Assembly: GCF_900188445.1 (NCBI RefSeq)
Contig: NZ_FZOR01000010.1
Coordinates: 1 to 64,000, forward strand
Direction: 5' to 3'
Length of the DNA stretch: 64,000 bases
Source: Actinomadura meyerae
GTDB lineage: Bacteria; Actinomycetota; Actinomycetes; Streptosporangiales; Streptosporangiaceae
The notes under the pieces were generated by a model. The model searched no databases. It was not told the DNA's origin and saw only the letters and a list, made by a program, of their open reading frames with translations. Positions 25,784 through 34,595 of this stretch are shown here, piece after piece. Made by a program: the position numbers and the translations under genes. Each line of letters begins with the position of its first letter. Within the stretch, counting starts at the first letter, position 1.

Positions 25784-26089
25784 ATGGGTTCCACCACCGT
25801 GCGGTCCCTCGACCGCGAGCCCGCCGCGCTGGCGATGCGCATCGGCGTCGTCGCGGCCGAGGCGGCCCTCGCCACCTTCGCGCGCAACCTCGACCTCGAC
25901 GACCTGGCCGACGGCGTCGACTTCCAGGGCGCCATCGGCCCCGCCGAATGGCCGGTGTTCTCGCTGGTCATCGACACCCTCGCCGAGGCCGGGCCGGGCG
26001 ACCGCCGGTCCCTGGACGAGCGGCGCGCCGACGCCCTCAACGACCTCGCGCGCATCTGCATGGCGGCCAAGAACCGCGGGGCCGCATGA
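25784..26089 (+). CDS. Hypothetical protein, 101 aa, possibly SOS-regulated
   Basis: A small, mainly helical protein of unknown function (MGSTTVRSLDREPAALAMRI...). No cysteines, membrane segment or known motif; it ends in ICMAAKNRGAA. ATG at 25784, only 15 nt after a TATGTT -10 box and downstream of a near-perfect LexA box, so it may be a leader-poor, damage-induced gene. After the stop, TGA recurs at 26102, 26117 and 26134 within a degenerate 15-bp repeat. It is convergent with the acyl-CoA synthetase gene. Confidence 0.65.
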   Translation: MGSTTVRSLDREPAALAMRIGVVAAEAALATFARNLDLDDLADGVDFQGAIGPAEWPVFSLVIDTLAEAGPGDRRSLDERRADALNDLARICMAAKNRGAA

Positions 26090-26149
26090 TCCGCGGTGCT
26101 GTGACGCGCGGTGCCGTGACGCGCGGTGCCGCATGACCCGCCGTGCCGG
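26087..26149 (+). repeat. 15-bp degenerate tandem repeat after the 101-aa gene
   Basis: Units beginning TGA and ending GCGGTGC(C/T)G repeat every 15-17 bp from the stop codon at 26087 (TGA at 26087, 26102, 26117 and 26134). It fills the gap between convergent genes. Confidence 0.75.
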
Positions 26150-26222
26150 AAATCCGCGGGGCCGCCCGAACCGGTGACCGGGCGCGTCCGGGACCGTGCG
26201 GCCTTGGGCCCGGGCGCCGCCC

Positions 26223-27836
26223 TCACCCGCGCAGCGCCGCCGACCTGACCTTCCCCGTGCTGGTCCGCGGCAGCTCCTCGACGAACCGGATGTCGCGCGG
26301 GACCTTGTACCTGGCCAGGTGCGTGCGCACGTGCTCCTTGAGGTCGTCCTCGGTGACCGCCGAGCCGGGCGCCCGCACCACGTGCGCGGCGAGCCGCTGG
26401 CCGAACGCGTCGTCGTCCACGCCGGTGACCGCGACGTCCGCGACGTCCGGATGGCCGCCGAGCAGGTCCTCGACCTCGCCGGGGAACACGTTCTCCCCGC
26501 CGGAGACGATCATGTCGTCGGCGCGGCCGTCGATGAACAGCCGCCCGTCGGCGTCGAGGTGCCCGAGGTCGCCGGTGCTCGTCAGGCCGTCCAGCTCGGG
26601 CTTGCCCCCGCCGCCGGTGTAGCCGGCGAACCGCAGGCCGCCGCCGGTGTAGACCTCGCCGGTCTCGCCGCGCGGGACCTCCCGGCCGTCCTCGTCGAGG
26701 ATCCGGACGGTCAGCCGGAGCGACGGCCGCCCGACGGTGCCCGGCGCGGCGCGCAGGTCCGCCGGCGTGGCGATGGTGGCCCAGCCCGTCTCCGTCGCGC
26801 CGTAGACGTTGACGAGGACGTCGCCGAACGCGTCCATGAACGCCTCCGACAGGTGCGGGTGGAGGATCGAGCCGCCCGACACCACCGCGCGGAGGGTGGG
26901 CGTCTCCGGCCTGTCGGCGACGTCGAGGATGCGCTGGAGCATCAGCGGCACCGCCACCAGCGCCTCGGCCTCGTGGTCGGCGACGGCCTGGAGGGCCGCG
27001 CGCGCGTCGAACCGGCGGGACAGGACGAGCGGCATGCCCATGCCGAGCCCGACCGCGGTGTACGCGTAGCCGAGGATGTGGAACAGCGGCGGCGCGACGA
27101 CGATCGGCGCCCCGGCCCGGACGGGCACGCGCATGGCGTGGGTCAGCGCGGCCGGCAGCAGCGCGCCGAGGGACATGTCGTGCCGGGCGCCCTTCGGCGT
27201 GCCGGTGGTCCCCGATGTCATCACGATGACGGCGCCGGTGCGGCGGGGGAGCAGCGGTTCGGGCTCGGTGCCGCCGATGAGCGCGTCGACCGTCTCGACG
27301 TCCGCGTCCGGGGTGCCGTCGGTCTCCGGGGTGCCGTCCGTCCAGGCGAGCAGCCGCCGGCCGGCGAACCCGGAGTCCGCGACGGCCGCCGCGAACTCCG
27401 CGTCGTGGACGAGCAGCTCGATGCCCTCGCGCTCGGCGACCTGCCCGAGCTGCGTCCCCGAGAAGTCGGTGTTGAGCAGGACGACGTCGTTGCCGAGCCG
27501 CGACACCGCGAGCAGCGTCTCCACGAACCCGCGGTGGTTGCGGCACAGGACGCCGACCCGCCCGTCCCCGGTGCGCGGGCGGAGGGCGGTGGCCAGCGCG
27601 GCCGCGCGCCGCTCCAGCTCGGCGTAGGAGAGCGCGCCGCGCTCGTCGATCAGCGCGGTCCGGTCCGGGAACCGCAGCGCCGCCATCGCGCCGATCGTCG
27701 CGGGCACCGGCCCGTACCGGACGTACGGGAACAGCAGCCGCGCGGCCCGGTCCGGCCGGATCGGCCGCACGACCCCCGTGTCCCGCACGGCGCGGACGGC
27801 CCGCACCCCTGACCGCAGCTGGTCGAGCAATGGCAA
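26223..27836 (-). CDS. AMP-dependent acyl-CoA synthetase (FadD-like)
   Basis: About 537 residues, ANL superfamily; activates a carboxylic acid as acyl-AMP and transfers it to CoA. The ATP motif VIVMTSGTTGTPKGA, the A5 motif GATETGW, STGDLGHLDADG, GGENVFPGEVED and the C-terminal lysine motif RTSTGKVR are all present. The acid is unknown; a medium- or long-chain fatty acid is likely. The TTG at 27836 (MPLLDQLRSG) is chosen because GGGGAAGGAAAG lies just upstream; a GTG at 27899 is possible but would leave only 26 bp to the divergent gene. Confidence 0.85.
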   Translation of the reverse strand: MPLLDQLRSGVRAVRAVRDTGVVRPIRPDRAARLLFPYVRYGPVPATIGAMAALRFPDRTALIDERGALSYAELERRAAALATALRPRTGDGRVGVLCRNHRGFVETLLAVSRLGNDVVLLNTDFSGTQLGQVAEREGIELLVHDAEFAAAVADSGFAGRRLLAWTDGTPETDGTPDADVETVDALIGGTEPEPLLPRRTGAVIVMTSGTTGTPKGARHDMSLGALLPAALTHAMRVPVRAGAPIVVAPPLFHILGYAYTAVGLGMGMPLVLSRRFDARAALQAVADHEAEALVAVPLMLQRILDVADRPETPTLRAVVSGGSILHPHLSEAFMDAFGDVLVNVYGATETGWATIATPADLRAAPGTVGRPSLRLTVRILDEDGREVPRGETGEVYTGGGLRFAGYTGGGGKPELDGLTSTGDLGHLDADGRLFIDGRADDMIVSGGENVFPGEVEDLLGGHPDVADVAVTGVDDDAFGQRLAAHVVRAPGSAVTEDDLKEHVRTHLARYKVPRDIRFVEELPRTSTGKVRSAALRG

Positions 27837-27925
27837 CGTCTTTCCTTCCCCTCGTCCTTCGCCACGCCCATACCCGCGCTTTCCAGAGATATTGAGCACC
27901 GCGCGGCGTCGGTTACCGTCGGCGC

Positions 27926-28564
27926 ATGACGATCTCCAGGGATGCCGTGACCGCCGACGACGTGGAGCTGGCCGTCCGGCTCGCGGTGTCCGCCCTCCGG
28001 GAGGCGCCGCCGGACGCCTGGGACGGCAAGGCCGGGTCGCTCGACTGGACCTGCTGGGAGACCGTCGAGCATCTCAGCGACGACCTGTTCGCCTACGCCG
28101 TCCAGCTCGCCCCGCAGGCGCCGCCCGAGGACGGCGACGTGCCGTTCGTCTGGGAGAGCCGCCGTCAGGGCGGGCCGAAGAACGCCATCCACGCGAACCG
28201 CGACGCCGGGCCGGACGGGCTGCTCCAAGTGCTCGACGCCTGCGGCGGCCTGCTGGTCGCCATGGTGCGGACCACCTCTCCCGATGTCCGCGCCCACCAC
28301 GTCTTCGGGGCCGCCGACGCCGAGGGCTTCGCCGCCATGGGGATCGTGGAGACGCTCGTCCACACCCACGACCTCGCCGAAGGGCTGGGCCTCGCCTGGG
28401 AGCCGCCCGCGGGCCTGTGCTCGCGGACGCTCGGCCGCCTGTTCCCCGACGCGCCCCGCGACACCGACCCCTGGACGACGCTGCTGTGGGCGACGGGACG
28501 CGCGGAACTTCCCGGCCGCCCGCGCCTCACCTCCTGGCGCTGGTACGGGGAGCCGCGTCCCTGA
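27926..28564 (+). CDS. Mycothiol-dependent maleylpyruvate isomerase/DinB-like protein
   Basis: A 212-residue protein with a DinB/MDMPI-type four-helix fold: TCWETVEHLSDDLFAYA early, then VETLVHTHDLAEGLGL, whose HTHD resembles the metal-binding histidines of the family. Such proteins use mycothiol as a cofactor or transfer it. The substrate is unknown. ATG at 27926, divergent from the acyl-CoA synthetase and convergent with the VOC gene (6 nt between stops). Confidence 0.7.
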   Translation: MTISRDAVTADDVELAVRLAVSALREAPPDAWDGKAGSLDWTCWETVEHLSDDLFAYAVQLAPQAPPEDGDVPFVWESRRQGGPKNAIHANRDAGPDGLLQVLDACGGLLVAMVRTTSPDVRAHHVFGAADAEGFAAMGIVETLVHTHDLAEGLGLAWEPPAGLCSRTLGRLFPDAPRDTDPWTTLLWATGRAELPGRPRLTSWRWYGEPRP

Positions 28565-28570
28565 CGCTGC

Positions 28571-28918
28571 TCAGCGGTGGCCCAGGACGTTCACGACCCG
28601 TCCGTTGGGGTCGCGGACGAAGAACCGGCGCACGCCCCACTCCTCGTCCTGCAAGGGGTGCACGATCTCCGCGCCGCTCTGCCGCATGGCCGCGTAGGCC
28701 GCGTCCACGTCGTCCACCTCGACGCTCATGTCCGGGACGACGGGCGCGGTCTTGTCGCCGGTCATGAAGCTGACCTGGGCCGTCGGTACGGACGGGGAGG
28801 CGAGCGTCACGATCCATCCCTGGTTCATGACCTCCTCGAACCCCAGGCGCCCGTAGAACTCCCGGCTCTCCTCCACGGCCGTGGACTCTACGTTGGGCAC
28901 GACGCGGCGAATCGTCAT
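28571..28918 (-). CDS. VOC family (glyoxalase/bleomycin resistance-like) protein
   Basis: A 115-residue vicinal-oxygen-chelate protein with the two-repeat beta-alpha-beta3 layout (NVESTAVEESREFYGRLGF near the start, VRRFFVRDPNGRVVNVLGHR at the end). Usually a dimer; could be an isomerase, a dioxygenase or a drug-binding protein. The ATG at 28918 has GGAG 7 nt upstream. It follows the siderophore operon by 86 nt on the same strand, so it may be read from it, but there is no other link. Confidence 0.8.
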   Translation of the reverse strand: MTIRRVVPNVESTAVEESREFYGRLGFEEVMNQGWIVTLASPSVPTAQVSFMTGDKTAPVVPDMSVEVDDVDAAYAAMRQSGAEIVHPLQDEEWGVRRFFVRDPNGRVVNVLGHR

Positions 28919-29004
28919 CGATATCTCCAAGCAGAACGTGATCGCGATGTGGAACGCCCCCATCGTCGCCCACCGCCGCCGCCGGGTCTTGGACGAATGG
29001 GAGC

Positions 29005-30087
29005 TCAGCGCAGGTAGTGGAAGGCCGGCTTGGGGTGCATCAGGAAGTCGTGGTGGGAGATGTTCCAGGCGTAGGCGCCGGCCATGGCGAAGGCGACCAC
29101 GTCGCCGGGGGAGAGAGGCGGGACGGGGACGTCGCGGGCGAACACGTCCTTCGGGGTGCACAACTGGCCGACGAGGGTGGCGGGTGACTCCGGGCCCGTG
29201 GCGGTCAGGACGCTGAAGGGCTGGTCGTGGCCCTTCGTTACCGGGGTTCTGAGGTGGTGCGTACCGCCCCTGAGGATCACGTAGGTCTCGCCCCTGGTCG
29301 TCTTCACGTCCAGGACATCGGTGACGTACCAGCCGTGGTAGGCCGTGATGGCACGGCCCGGCTCTATACGCACCTTGGCCGGGATGGAGGCCAGGCCGGT
29401 GCCATAGGTGCGCCAGTCGAAGAGCGCTTCGGCGGACGTGTAGTCCACCGCCATTCCACCGCCCACGTTCAGTTCGGGATCGTCCACGCCGTGGGCCTTC
29501 AGCCAAGGGAGCGCCCAGTCGGCTATCTGCTGGGCGAGGTCGAGCATGGTGGGCGCGTCCAGGCCAGAGGCCAGATGGGCGTGGATGCCGCGCAGGGTGA
29601 GATGCGGGTTGTCGGCCAGGAGCCGAGCGCATTCGTCGAGGGAGTCCTCGTCCATGCCGAAAGGCCCGTTCATGGTGAGTGCGGCGTTCGGCGTGCGCAG
29701 GGGCAGGTTCGCGCGGAGAAGGATGTCGGCCGGGCCCAGGGCGGCCAGATTCCTGAGTTCGTTTGGGCTTTCCACGTGCACCCGGTCGACGGTCAAGGCC
29801 AGACGCAGCTCTTCGGGTGTCTTGCCTGGGCCGCCGAAGGCGAGCGGCGTACCGGGCAGGGTCTCCCGGACGTGGGCCAGTTCGCCGCCCGAGGCCACCT
29901 CTATGCCGTCCACATGGGGTGCCAGGATGCGGAGTATCTCGGCGTCAGGGTTGGCCTTGGCGGCGTAGAACAGCTCCGTGGAGCCGAGTGCCGTGCGGAT
30001 GGCTCGGACGTGTTCCCGCAGCCCCGGCAAGTCATAGATGTAGGCCGGGTAGCCGTCGAGGCTGAGTGCGAATTCGGCGAGGTTCAT
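29005..30087 (-). CDS. PLP-dependent fold-type III decarboxylase (PvsE-like)
   Basis: A 360-residue alanine-racemase-fold decarboxylase of the DapDC/LysA/PvsE group. The PLP lysine is in FYAAKANPDAE (K44), the phosphate-binding loop is LNVGGGMAVDY, and EPGRAITA and the C-terminal-type LCTPKD motif (catalytic Cys) are present. In vibrioferrin and staphyloferrin B pathways such enzymes decarboxylate an amino-acid-bearing intermediate to give an ethanolamine or diamine unit. Last siderophore gene of the operon, 51 nt after the upstream NIS synthetase. ATG at 30087. Confidence 0.85.
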   Translation of the reverse strand: MNLAEFALSLDGYPAYIYDLPGLREHVRAIRTALGSTELFYAAKANPDAEILRILAPHVDGIEVASGGELAHVRETLPGTPLAFGGPGKTPEELRLALTVDRVHVESPNELRNLAALGPADILLRANLPLRTPNAALTMNGPFGMDEDSLDECARLLADNPHLTLRGIHAHLASGLDAPTMLDLAQQIADWALPWLKAHGVDDPELNVGGGMAVDYTSAEALFDWRTYGTGLASIPAKVRIEPGRAITAYHGWYVTDVLDVKTTRGETYVILRGGTHHLRTPVTKGHDQPFSVLTATGPESPATLVGQLCTPKDVFARDVPVPPLSPGDVVAFAMAGAYAWNISHHDFLMHPKPAFHYLR

Positions 30088-30138
30088 ATCGGTCGGTTCA
30101 CAACGGTCGGTTTCAGCGGTCGGTTCAGAGGGGGCGGT

Positions 30139-31758
30139 TCAGAGGGGGCGGGGTGCGGCGAGCGGGTTGGTGGTCGGGACGTAGGTGGCGCCTCGGTCGG
30201 CGACGCGGGACCAGCGGGTGCGGAGGTTCGCCTTCGCCGGAACCGGAACCCCCGCCAGGAGCGCCCTGATCTGCGGGTGGCGGTCGTGGGCGGCGAAGTG
30301 CTCCCGCGCGTCCTGCCAGAGCGTCCCTTCCAGGTGCGGATGGAGGTCGGCGACGGCGGCGGCTACTTCGGTGAGGTGGTTGACGAGCAGGCAGTAGACG
30401 ACGCGGTTCCAGCCCCGGTCGGGCGTGTAGGTGAGGCTTTCGGCGACGCGGGGCGGCAGGTGCGAGAGGTCCCAGCGGCCGGCGGTCAGCTTGGTGCCCT
30501 CCAGGTCGCGGAACGCGGCGTGGACGGGCATGCCCTCCGGGTCGACGCAGATCAGGACGTTCTGGAGGTGCGGCTCCAGAACGATGCCGTGGTCCAGGTA
30601 AGCGTGAAGGACGGGCGGCGCCACGTGTGCCACGTACGCGGCCCACCAGGCACGGGCCCCGTCCTCGGTCTCCAGGACGGGGAGGTCTTCGAGAAGCGTG
30701 CTGTAGGGGTCGGTCAAGGCGCCGGCCAGCAGCGGTGTGCCGGGCAGGGAACGGACGCCCTGGCGCAGGATCACCCCCAGCCCCTCGTACAGGCGCCGGT
30801 CGGGGAGCGCGACGCTGCGGTAGGCGGGCTCTGCAAGCAGTGTGGAGCCGAGCTTGTCGAAGATGGGGGGCAGCAGTTCGTTGAGGGCGATCGCGCCGCT
30901 CAGCTCGTACCAGGCGTTCTTGCGCACGCAGTTGGTGATGCGGACGTCCAGGCTGAACTTGCAGAACACGTCGGCGTCCGGCAGGTACGCCGTCCGGACC
31001 GACGAGGTGGGGACCGCCTCGGTGTCGGACGGGCCGAGGTCGGCCAGGAGGTCCTGCGCCAGAGCCTTCTTCAGGACGGGGTTGTCCGCGAGCAGCGAGA
31101 ACTGCCAAGGGTGGACGGGCAGCAGCGTCCGGCCGGGTGGAGGGGGAGGCCCGTAGGTGGCCAGGGCCGCGAAGGCGTCAGGGTCCCCTTCCTCGGCGAT
31201 GAGGTCGTCCGGGACGGCCAGCCAGTGCGGACGGAAACGGGCCCGGGTCTCCGGCGCGTACCGCAGCCAGTCAGCAGGAGCCCCCTGGCGCGACTTGGGG
31301 GACGGGTGGAACCGATGCCCCGCGACAAGAGCCTGCTCTGAGGCGATGTACCGGTCGCCGGACGCCTCGCCCCCGGAGGCGAGGATCGCGGCCAGTGCGG
31401 TATGGCTGTCCTCCACCTGGGTGAGGAACTCGGGGTTCGGGCGGCCGGTCGCCAGCTCCAGTTCGCCCGCGACGAGGTTCGCCAGCCTGTCCCAGGACGC
31501 GGTGATCCACTCGTCCCCCCGCTGCTCCTCGTAAGGCGGCGCAAGGCGGTAGGTGGGCCCGACCGGAGGGCGCGTCAGGCGCGCGCGCAGAACGACGCCC
31601 GCACGGGGCAGGCGGGCGACGAGGTGGCCGCCGTCCGGCCACAGCTGCTGCTCGGGCGCGCAGACCTCCCGGATCAGGCAGTTGAGCAGCGCGGTCGCGG
31701 TGGCTTCGCCGGCCGTGACGGCCGGTCCGGTGAGTTCTGTGGGCGCAGTCAGCGGCAC
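30139..31758 (-). CDS. NIS siderophore synthetase, IucA/IucC family (PvsD-like position)
   Basis: A 539-residue NRPS-independent siderophore synthetase. These enzymes adenylate citrate or a related carboxylate and condense it with an amine or alcohol. Motifs: LLPVHPWQ, FCKFSLDVRITNCVRKN, LEPHLQNVLI and the FhuF-like C-terminal domain. GTG at 31758 overlaps the preceding gene stop by 10 nt; a longer frame upstream is an antisense artefact of high GC. Beyond its stop, CGGTTCA units re-copy TGA at 30125, 30113 and 30098. Third gene of the operon. Confidence 0.9.
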   Translation of the reverse strand: MPLTAPTELTGPAVTAGEATATALLNCLIREVCAPEQQLWPDGGHLVARLPRAGVVLRARLTRPPVGPTYRLAPPYEEQRGDEWITASWDRLANLVAGELELATGRPNPEFLTQVEDSHTALAAILASGGEASGDRYIASEQALVAGHRFHPSPKSRQGAPADWLRYAPETRARFRPHWLAVPDDLIAEEGDPDAFAALATYGPPPPPGRTLLPVHPWQFSLLADNPVLKKALAQDLLADLGPSDTEAVPTSSVRTAYLPDADVFCKFSLDVRITNCVRKNAWYELSGAIALNELLPPIFDKLGSTLLAEPAYRSVALPDRRLYEGLGVILRQGVRSLPGTPLLAGALTDPYSTLLEDLPVLETEDGARAWWAAYVAHVAPPVLHAYLDHGIVLEPHLQNVLICVDPEGMPVHAAFRDLEGTKLTAGRWDLSHLPPRVAESLTYTPDRGWNRVVYCLLVNHLTEVAAAVADLHPHLEGTLWQDAREHFAAHDRHPQIRALLAGVPVPAKANLRTRWSRVADRGATYVPTTNPLAAPRPL

Positions 31759-33365
31759 GTCGCGTCCAGTAGGTAGTTGGGCCCCGGTGGGCCGTAGTGC
31801 TTGTTGATGTCGGCCGCGCCGGTCCTGGCCTTGTCGACGAGGGTTCCGGCGGTGAGCATCGCCTTGCCCGGCAGGGATGCGGCGTCGAGCGTGCGGGAGC
31901 GCAGGAACGCGTCCGCTGGGCCGAGCGCCCCGTCGAGCCGCTCGCGGACCATTGCGAGCCCGGTGCGCCAGGGGAGCAGGCCCCGGTCGGCCAGGCCGAC
32001 CGCGACCGCCGCGGCGCACAGGTGCAGCGTGATGGTGACGAACACGCGGGCGAGCGCGTCGGGGTCGGCGGTCGTCATCCGGCGGTCGATGAGGTCGCGC
32101 GGGTCCGCGCCGGGGGAGGGGGCGAGCCGCTCCCCGAGCCGCGACGGGTCGATGAGCGCGCCGTCGTTGTCCTTGATGAGGAGGCGCAGGGGCGAGGTGT
32201 CGTCCAGGACGAGCGCGACGTTCTGCTGATGGGCCTCCAGCGCGATCCCGTAGCGGAACAGCGTGACGTTCCACTCGAACAGCGCCGACAGGTAAGCGCC
32301 GAAGAGCTTCTCGACGTCCCAGCGTTCGATGACGTAGCCGCCCTCAGGTGCCTCGGCGAGCAGGGCCGCCACCGGGACGACGTGCGCGCGCGCCGTCTCC
32401 GGTGGGAAGCGCCGCACGAGGTAGGCCAGGAGCGGGTCGTTGGCGTGGCCGTAGGTCTGCTCGTCGGCGAGAAACACCGGGAGCGCCGGTTCGCGTTGGA
32501 GCACCCTGCGGAGGATGCGTTCGACCAGCGCCCCGTCATGCAGTGTCCCGGGCATGATGGTGCGCCGGTTGCGCAGGCCGAGCGTGCTGGTCGGCAGCGG
32601 CATCTTCACGTGGACGGGCGGCGCCGCGCCGCCGAGCACGGCCACGGTCCGCATCGACAGCGTCGGGCCCACCCGCAGGAAGGGCTCGGGTGCCGGAGCC
32701 GTGCCCGCCTCCTCGCGCACCCGCCGCACCGCGAGCGGATGGACGGGGAACAACGCCCCCGCCTCGGAGCGGAGGCCCACGTCGGACGGGGCGGGCCACC
32801 ACTCCGGCCGCCGCCCGGCGAGCACCGGGTTCCGCACCGGCGCCCACCGCAGCGGGAACGACGGCGCGAACTCGGGCGCGTAGCGGCTCAGACCGGCCAT
32901 GGAGAGCCCCGCGCGGCTCCGCCCCGCCGGATGCACCGGGTGGTCGTTGTAGGCCGCCAGCGACTCGTAGAACGTCCCGGGGCCGGTCCGCAGAGCGTCC
33001 GGGAGGTGCGCCAGCCGCCGGAGCACGGCGGGACGCGCGTCGTCGAGCAGCTTCCCGGCCGCCAGCGCCGCGCGGCATTCGCGCTCGAAGGCCGCCGTGT
33101 CGTCGCGCGGGTCGGCGACCGAGCGGACGGCCCGGAAGACGTCGCTCAGCTTCAGATCCTGCCCGGGAGCCACCACGAGTTCGGAGAGGAAGACCGGGCG
33201 CGCGCGCAGCAGCCGCACGGAACGGCCGGGCAGTTCTAACCTCCCGTCCCGGACGAGGCGCCGCATGCCGCCGTAGTCCTCGCGGAGCAGCGCGTCCAGG
33301 ACGCGGGCCGCCAGCGCGCCCTCGCCGCGGTCCGGCGGCGGGGCCGCCTCGGCGCGGTCGGTCAC
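31749..33365 (-). CDS. NIS siderophore synthetase, IucA/IucC family (PvsB-like position)
   Basis: A 538-residue IucA/IucC enzyme, distinct from the next gene. Motifs: FPVHPLAVRRV, RVGPTLSMRTVAV, HVKMPLPTSTLGLRNRRTI, ALEAHQQNVALVLDD and KDNDGALIDPSR. Two different NIS synthetases plus an ATP-grasp ligase and a type III decarboxylase is the enzyme set of the vibrioferrin pathway. ATG at 33365 overlaps the ATP-grasp stop by 4 nt, and the 3' end overlaps the next gene by 10 nt, so tight translational coupling is likely. Confidence 0.9.
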   Translation of the reverse strand: MTDRAEAAPPPDRGEGALAARVLDALLREDYGGMRRLVRDGRLELPGRSVRLLRARPVFLSELVVAPGQDLKLSDVFRAVRSVADPRDDTAAFERECRAALAAGKLLDDARPAVLRRLAHLPDALRTGPGTFYESLAAYNDHPVHPAGRSRAGLSMAGLSRYAPEFAPSFPLRWAPVRNPVLAGRRPEWWPAPSDVGLRSEAGALFPVHPLAVRRVREEAGTAPAPEPFLRVGPTLSMRTVAVLGGAAPPVHVKMPLPTSTLGLRNRRTIMPGTLHDGALVERILRRVLQREPALPVFLADEQTYGHANDPLLAYLVRRFPPETARAHVVPVAALLAEAPEGGYVIERWDVEKLFGAYLSALFEWNVTLFRYGIALEAHQQNVALVLDDTSPLRLLIKDNDGALIDPSRLGERLAPSPGADPRDLIDRRMTTADPDALARVFVTITLHLCAAAVAVGLADRGLLPWRTGLAMVRERLDGALGPADAFLRSRTLDAASLPGKAMLTAGTLVDKARTGAADINKHYGPPGPNYLLDATCR

Positions 33366-34546
33366 GTGATCGTCCAGCTGTGCTCGGCGCGGAAGCGCGC
33401 CAGCGCGGCCTCGACCTCGTCCGGGCCGGGGCCGATCGCGCGCACGGTGCCCAGGTAGTCGCGGTTGGTGCGGGTCACCGCGACCGGCTCGCCCACCGCG
33501 CGCTGGGGGCGGTAGGAGAGTCGCACCGCACCATCGTCCACCCGCATCGGGCCGGGGGCGCCCGTGAGGGTGCCGGAGCGGTCGGCGATGACCGGCTCCG
33601 CGACGGCGTGCCGCGGACGCGGGACGTGCACGCTCGGCACAGGCTCGCCCAGGTGGACCCGGAGGATCTGCTCGAAGAGCGGTATGCCCAGCAGGTCGGC
33701 CAGCAGGAAGTCGCAGTGGTCGCCGATGAGCCGGTAGTTGACCTCGATGATGCGGGCCCGGCCCTCATGGACGACGAACTCGGTATGGCACGCGCCGAAC
33801 CCGACCCCCAGTGTTTCCAACTGGCGCAGCACTTGGGGCGTCTCCGGGGGCGGTGCCGTCCACTCAAGGCGCTCCTCCACGAAGAACGGCGGCGGCGAGA
33901 CCGTCGTGCGGAACGAACCCAGGACGCGCAGCTCCCGTCCATCGCCGAGGGTCTCCAGCGTGTAGAGATCCCCCGGCAGGTACTCCTCAGCCACGAGCGG
34001 GTCGTCGCGCCGGGCGGCGATCTCGCCGACGCGCGCGGCCAGTTCGGCGGCGTCCTCGACCAGGAACACGTCCTCGCTGGCAACGCCCTCGCGCGGCTTC
34101 AGGACGAGCGGATAGGGCGCGTCCGGCGGCACGGCGCGCGCGTCGGCGGAGAAGACCGGGTCGATGTCCGCGAGATGGCGGCGCATCAGGGCCTTGTTCT
34201 TCGCGCGGGTGGCGGCCCGCCAGTCCTTGGCGGGGAGGCCGAAGTACGCGGCAGCGAGCGCGGCGGGCGCCTGCAGGAAGTCGCTGTTGGAAAAGACCGC
34301 GGCGGGCACGCCGCCGGCGCGCGCGCCGCCGATGCGGTGGACGATGTCACGGAAGTCGGAGACGTCGCACTCGACGACCGGTCCGCCGAACGCGTGCGGG
34401 CCGGACCGGTGGGCTGCCGGGCGGTCGGTGAGCAGTACCGCGTCGAGTCCGAGGCGGGCGGCGGCGGGCACGAACCCGTACGTCACCGAGTCGGTCGCCT
34501 TCCCGGCGACCAGGTAGAGCGAGGCAGCCACGATCGGCCTTTCCAT
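33362..34546 (-). CDS. ATP-grasp ligase of siderophore synthesis (PvsA-like)
   Basis: A 394-residue ATP-grasp enzyme; the family joins a carboxylate to an amine through an acyl phosphate. An N-terminal Rossmann-like domain is followed by the ATP-binding loop LVLKPREGVASEDVFLV and metal residues in ARIIEVNYRLIGDH. PvsA, the corresponding enzyme of the vibrioferrin pathway, adds an amino acid. First gene of the operon, directly behind an iron box. ATG at 34546 is used although no Shine-Dalgarno is evident, because the upstream in-frame stretch is an 18-bp tandem repeat. Confidence 0.82.
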   Translation of the reverse strand: MERPIVAASLYLVAGKATDSVTYGFVPAAARLGLDAVLLTDRPAAHRSGPHAFGGPVVECDVSDFRDIVHRIGGARAGGVPAAVFSNSDFLQAPAALAAAYFGLPAKDWRAATRAKNKALMRRHLADIDPVFSADARAVPPDAPYPLVLKPREGVASEDVFLVEDAAELAARVGEIAARRDDPLVAEEYLPGDLYTLETLGDGRELRVLGSFRTTVSPPPFFVEERLEWTAPPPETPQVLRQLETLGVGFGACHTEFVVHEGRARIIEVNYRLIGDHCDFLLADLLGIPLFEQILRVHLGEPVPSVHVPRPRHAVAEPVIADRSGTLTGAPGPMRVDDGAVRLSYRPQRAVGEPVAVTRTNRDYLGTVRAIGPGPDEVEAALARFRAEHSWTIT

Positions 34547-34595
34547 TTCGGTTCGCGGGGCCAGTTCGGTTCGCGGGGCCAGTTCGGTTCGCGGG
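34547..34595. repeat. 18-bp tandem repeat in the siderophore operon leader
   Basis: TTCGGTTCGCGGGGCCAG at 34547-34564 and 34565-34582, with a partial third copy to 34595. It fills the space between the iron box and the first start codon. Confidence 0.9.

Noticed and set aside
27837-27899. N-terminal extension of the acyl-CoA synthetase from GTG 27899
   Set aside because: The extension is Gly/Arg low complexity encoded by the purine-rich ribosome-binding region; TTG 27836 is better placed.
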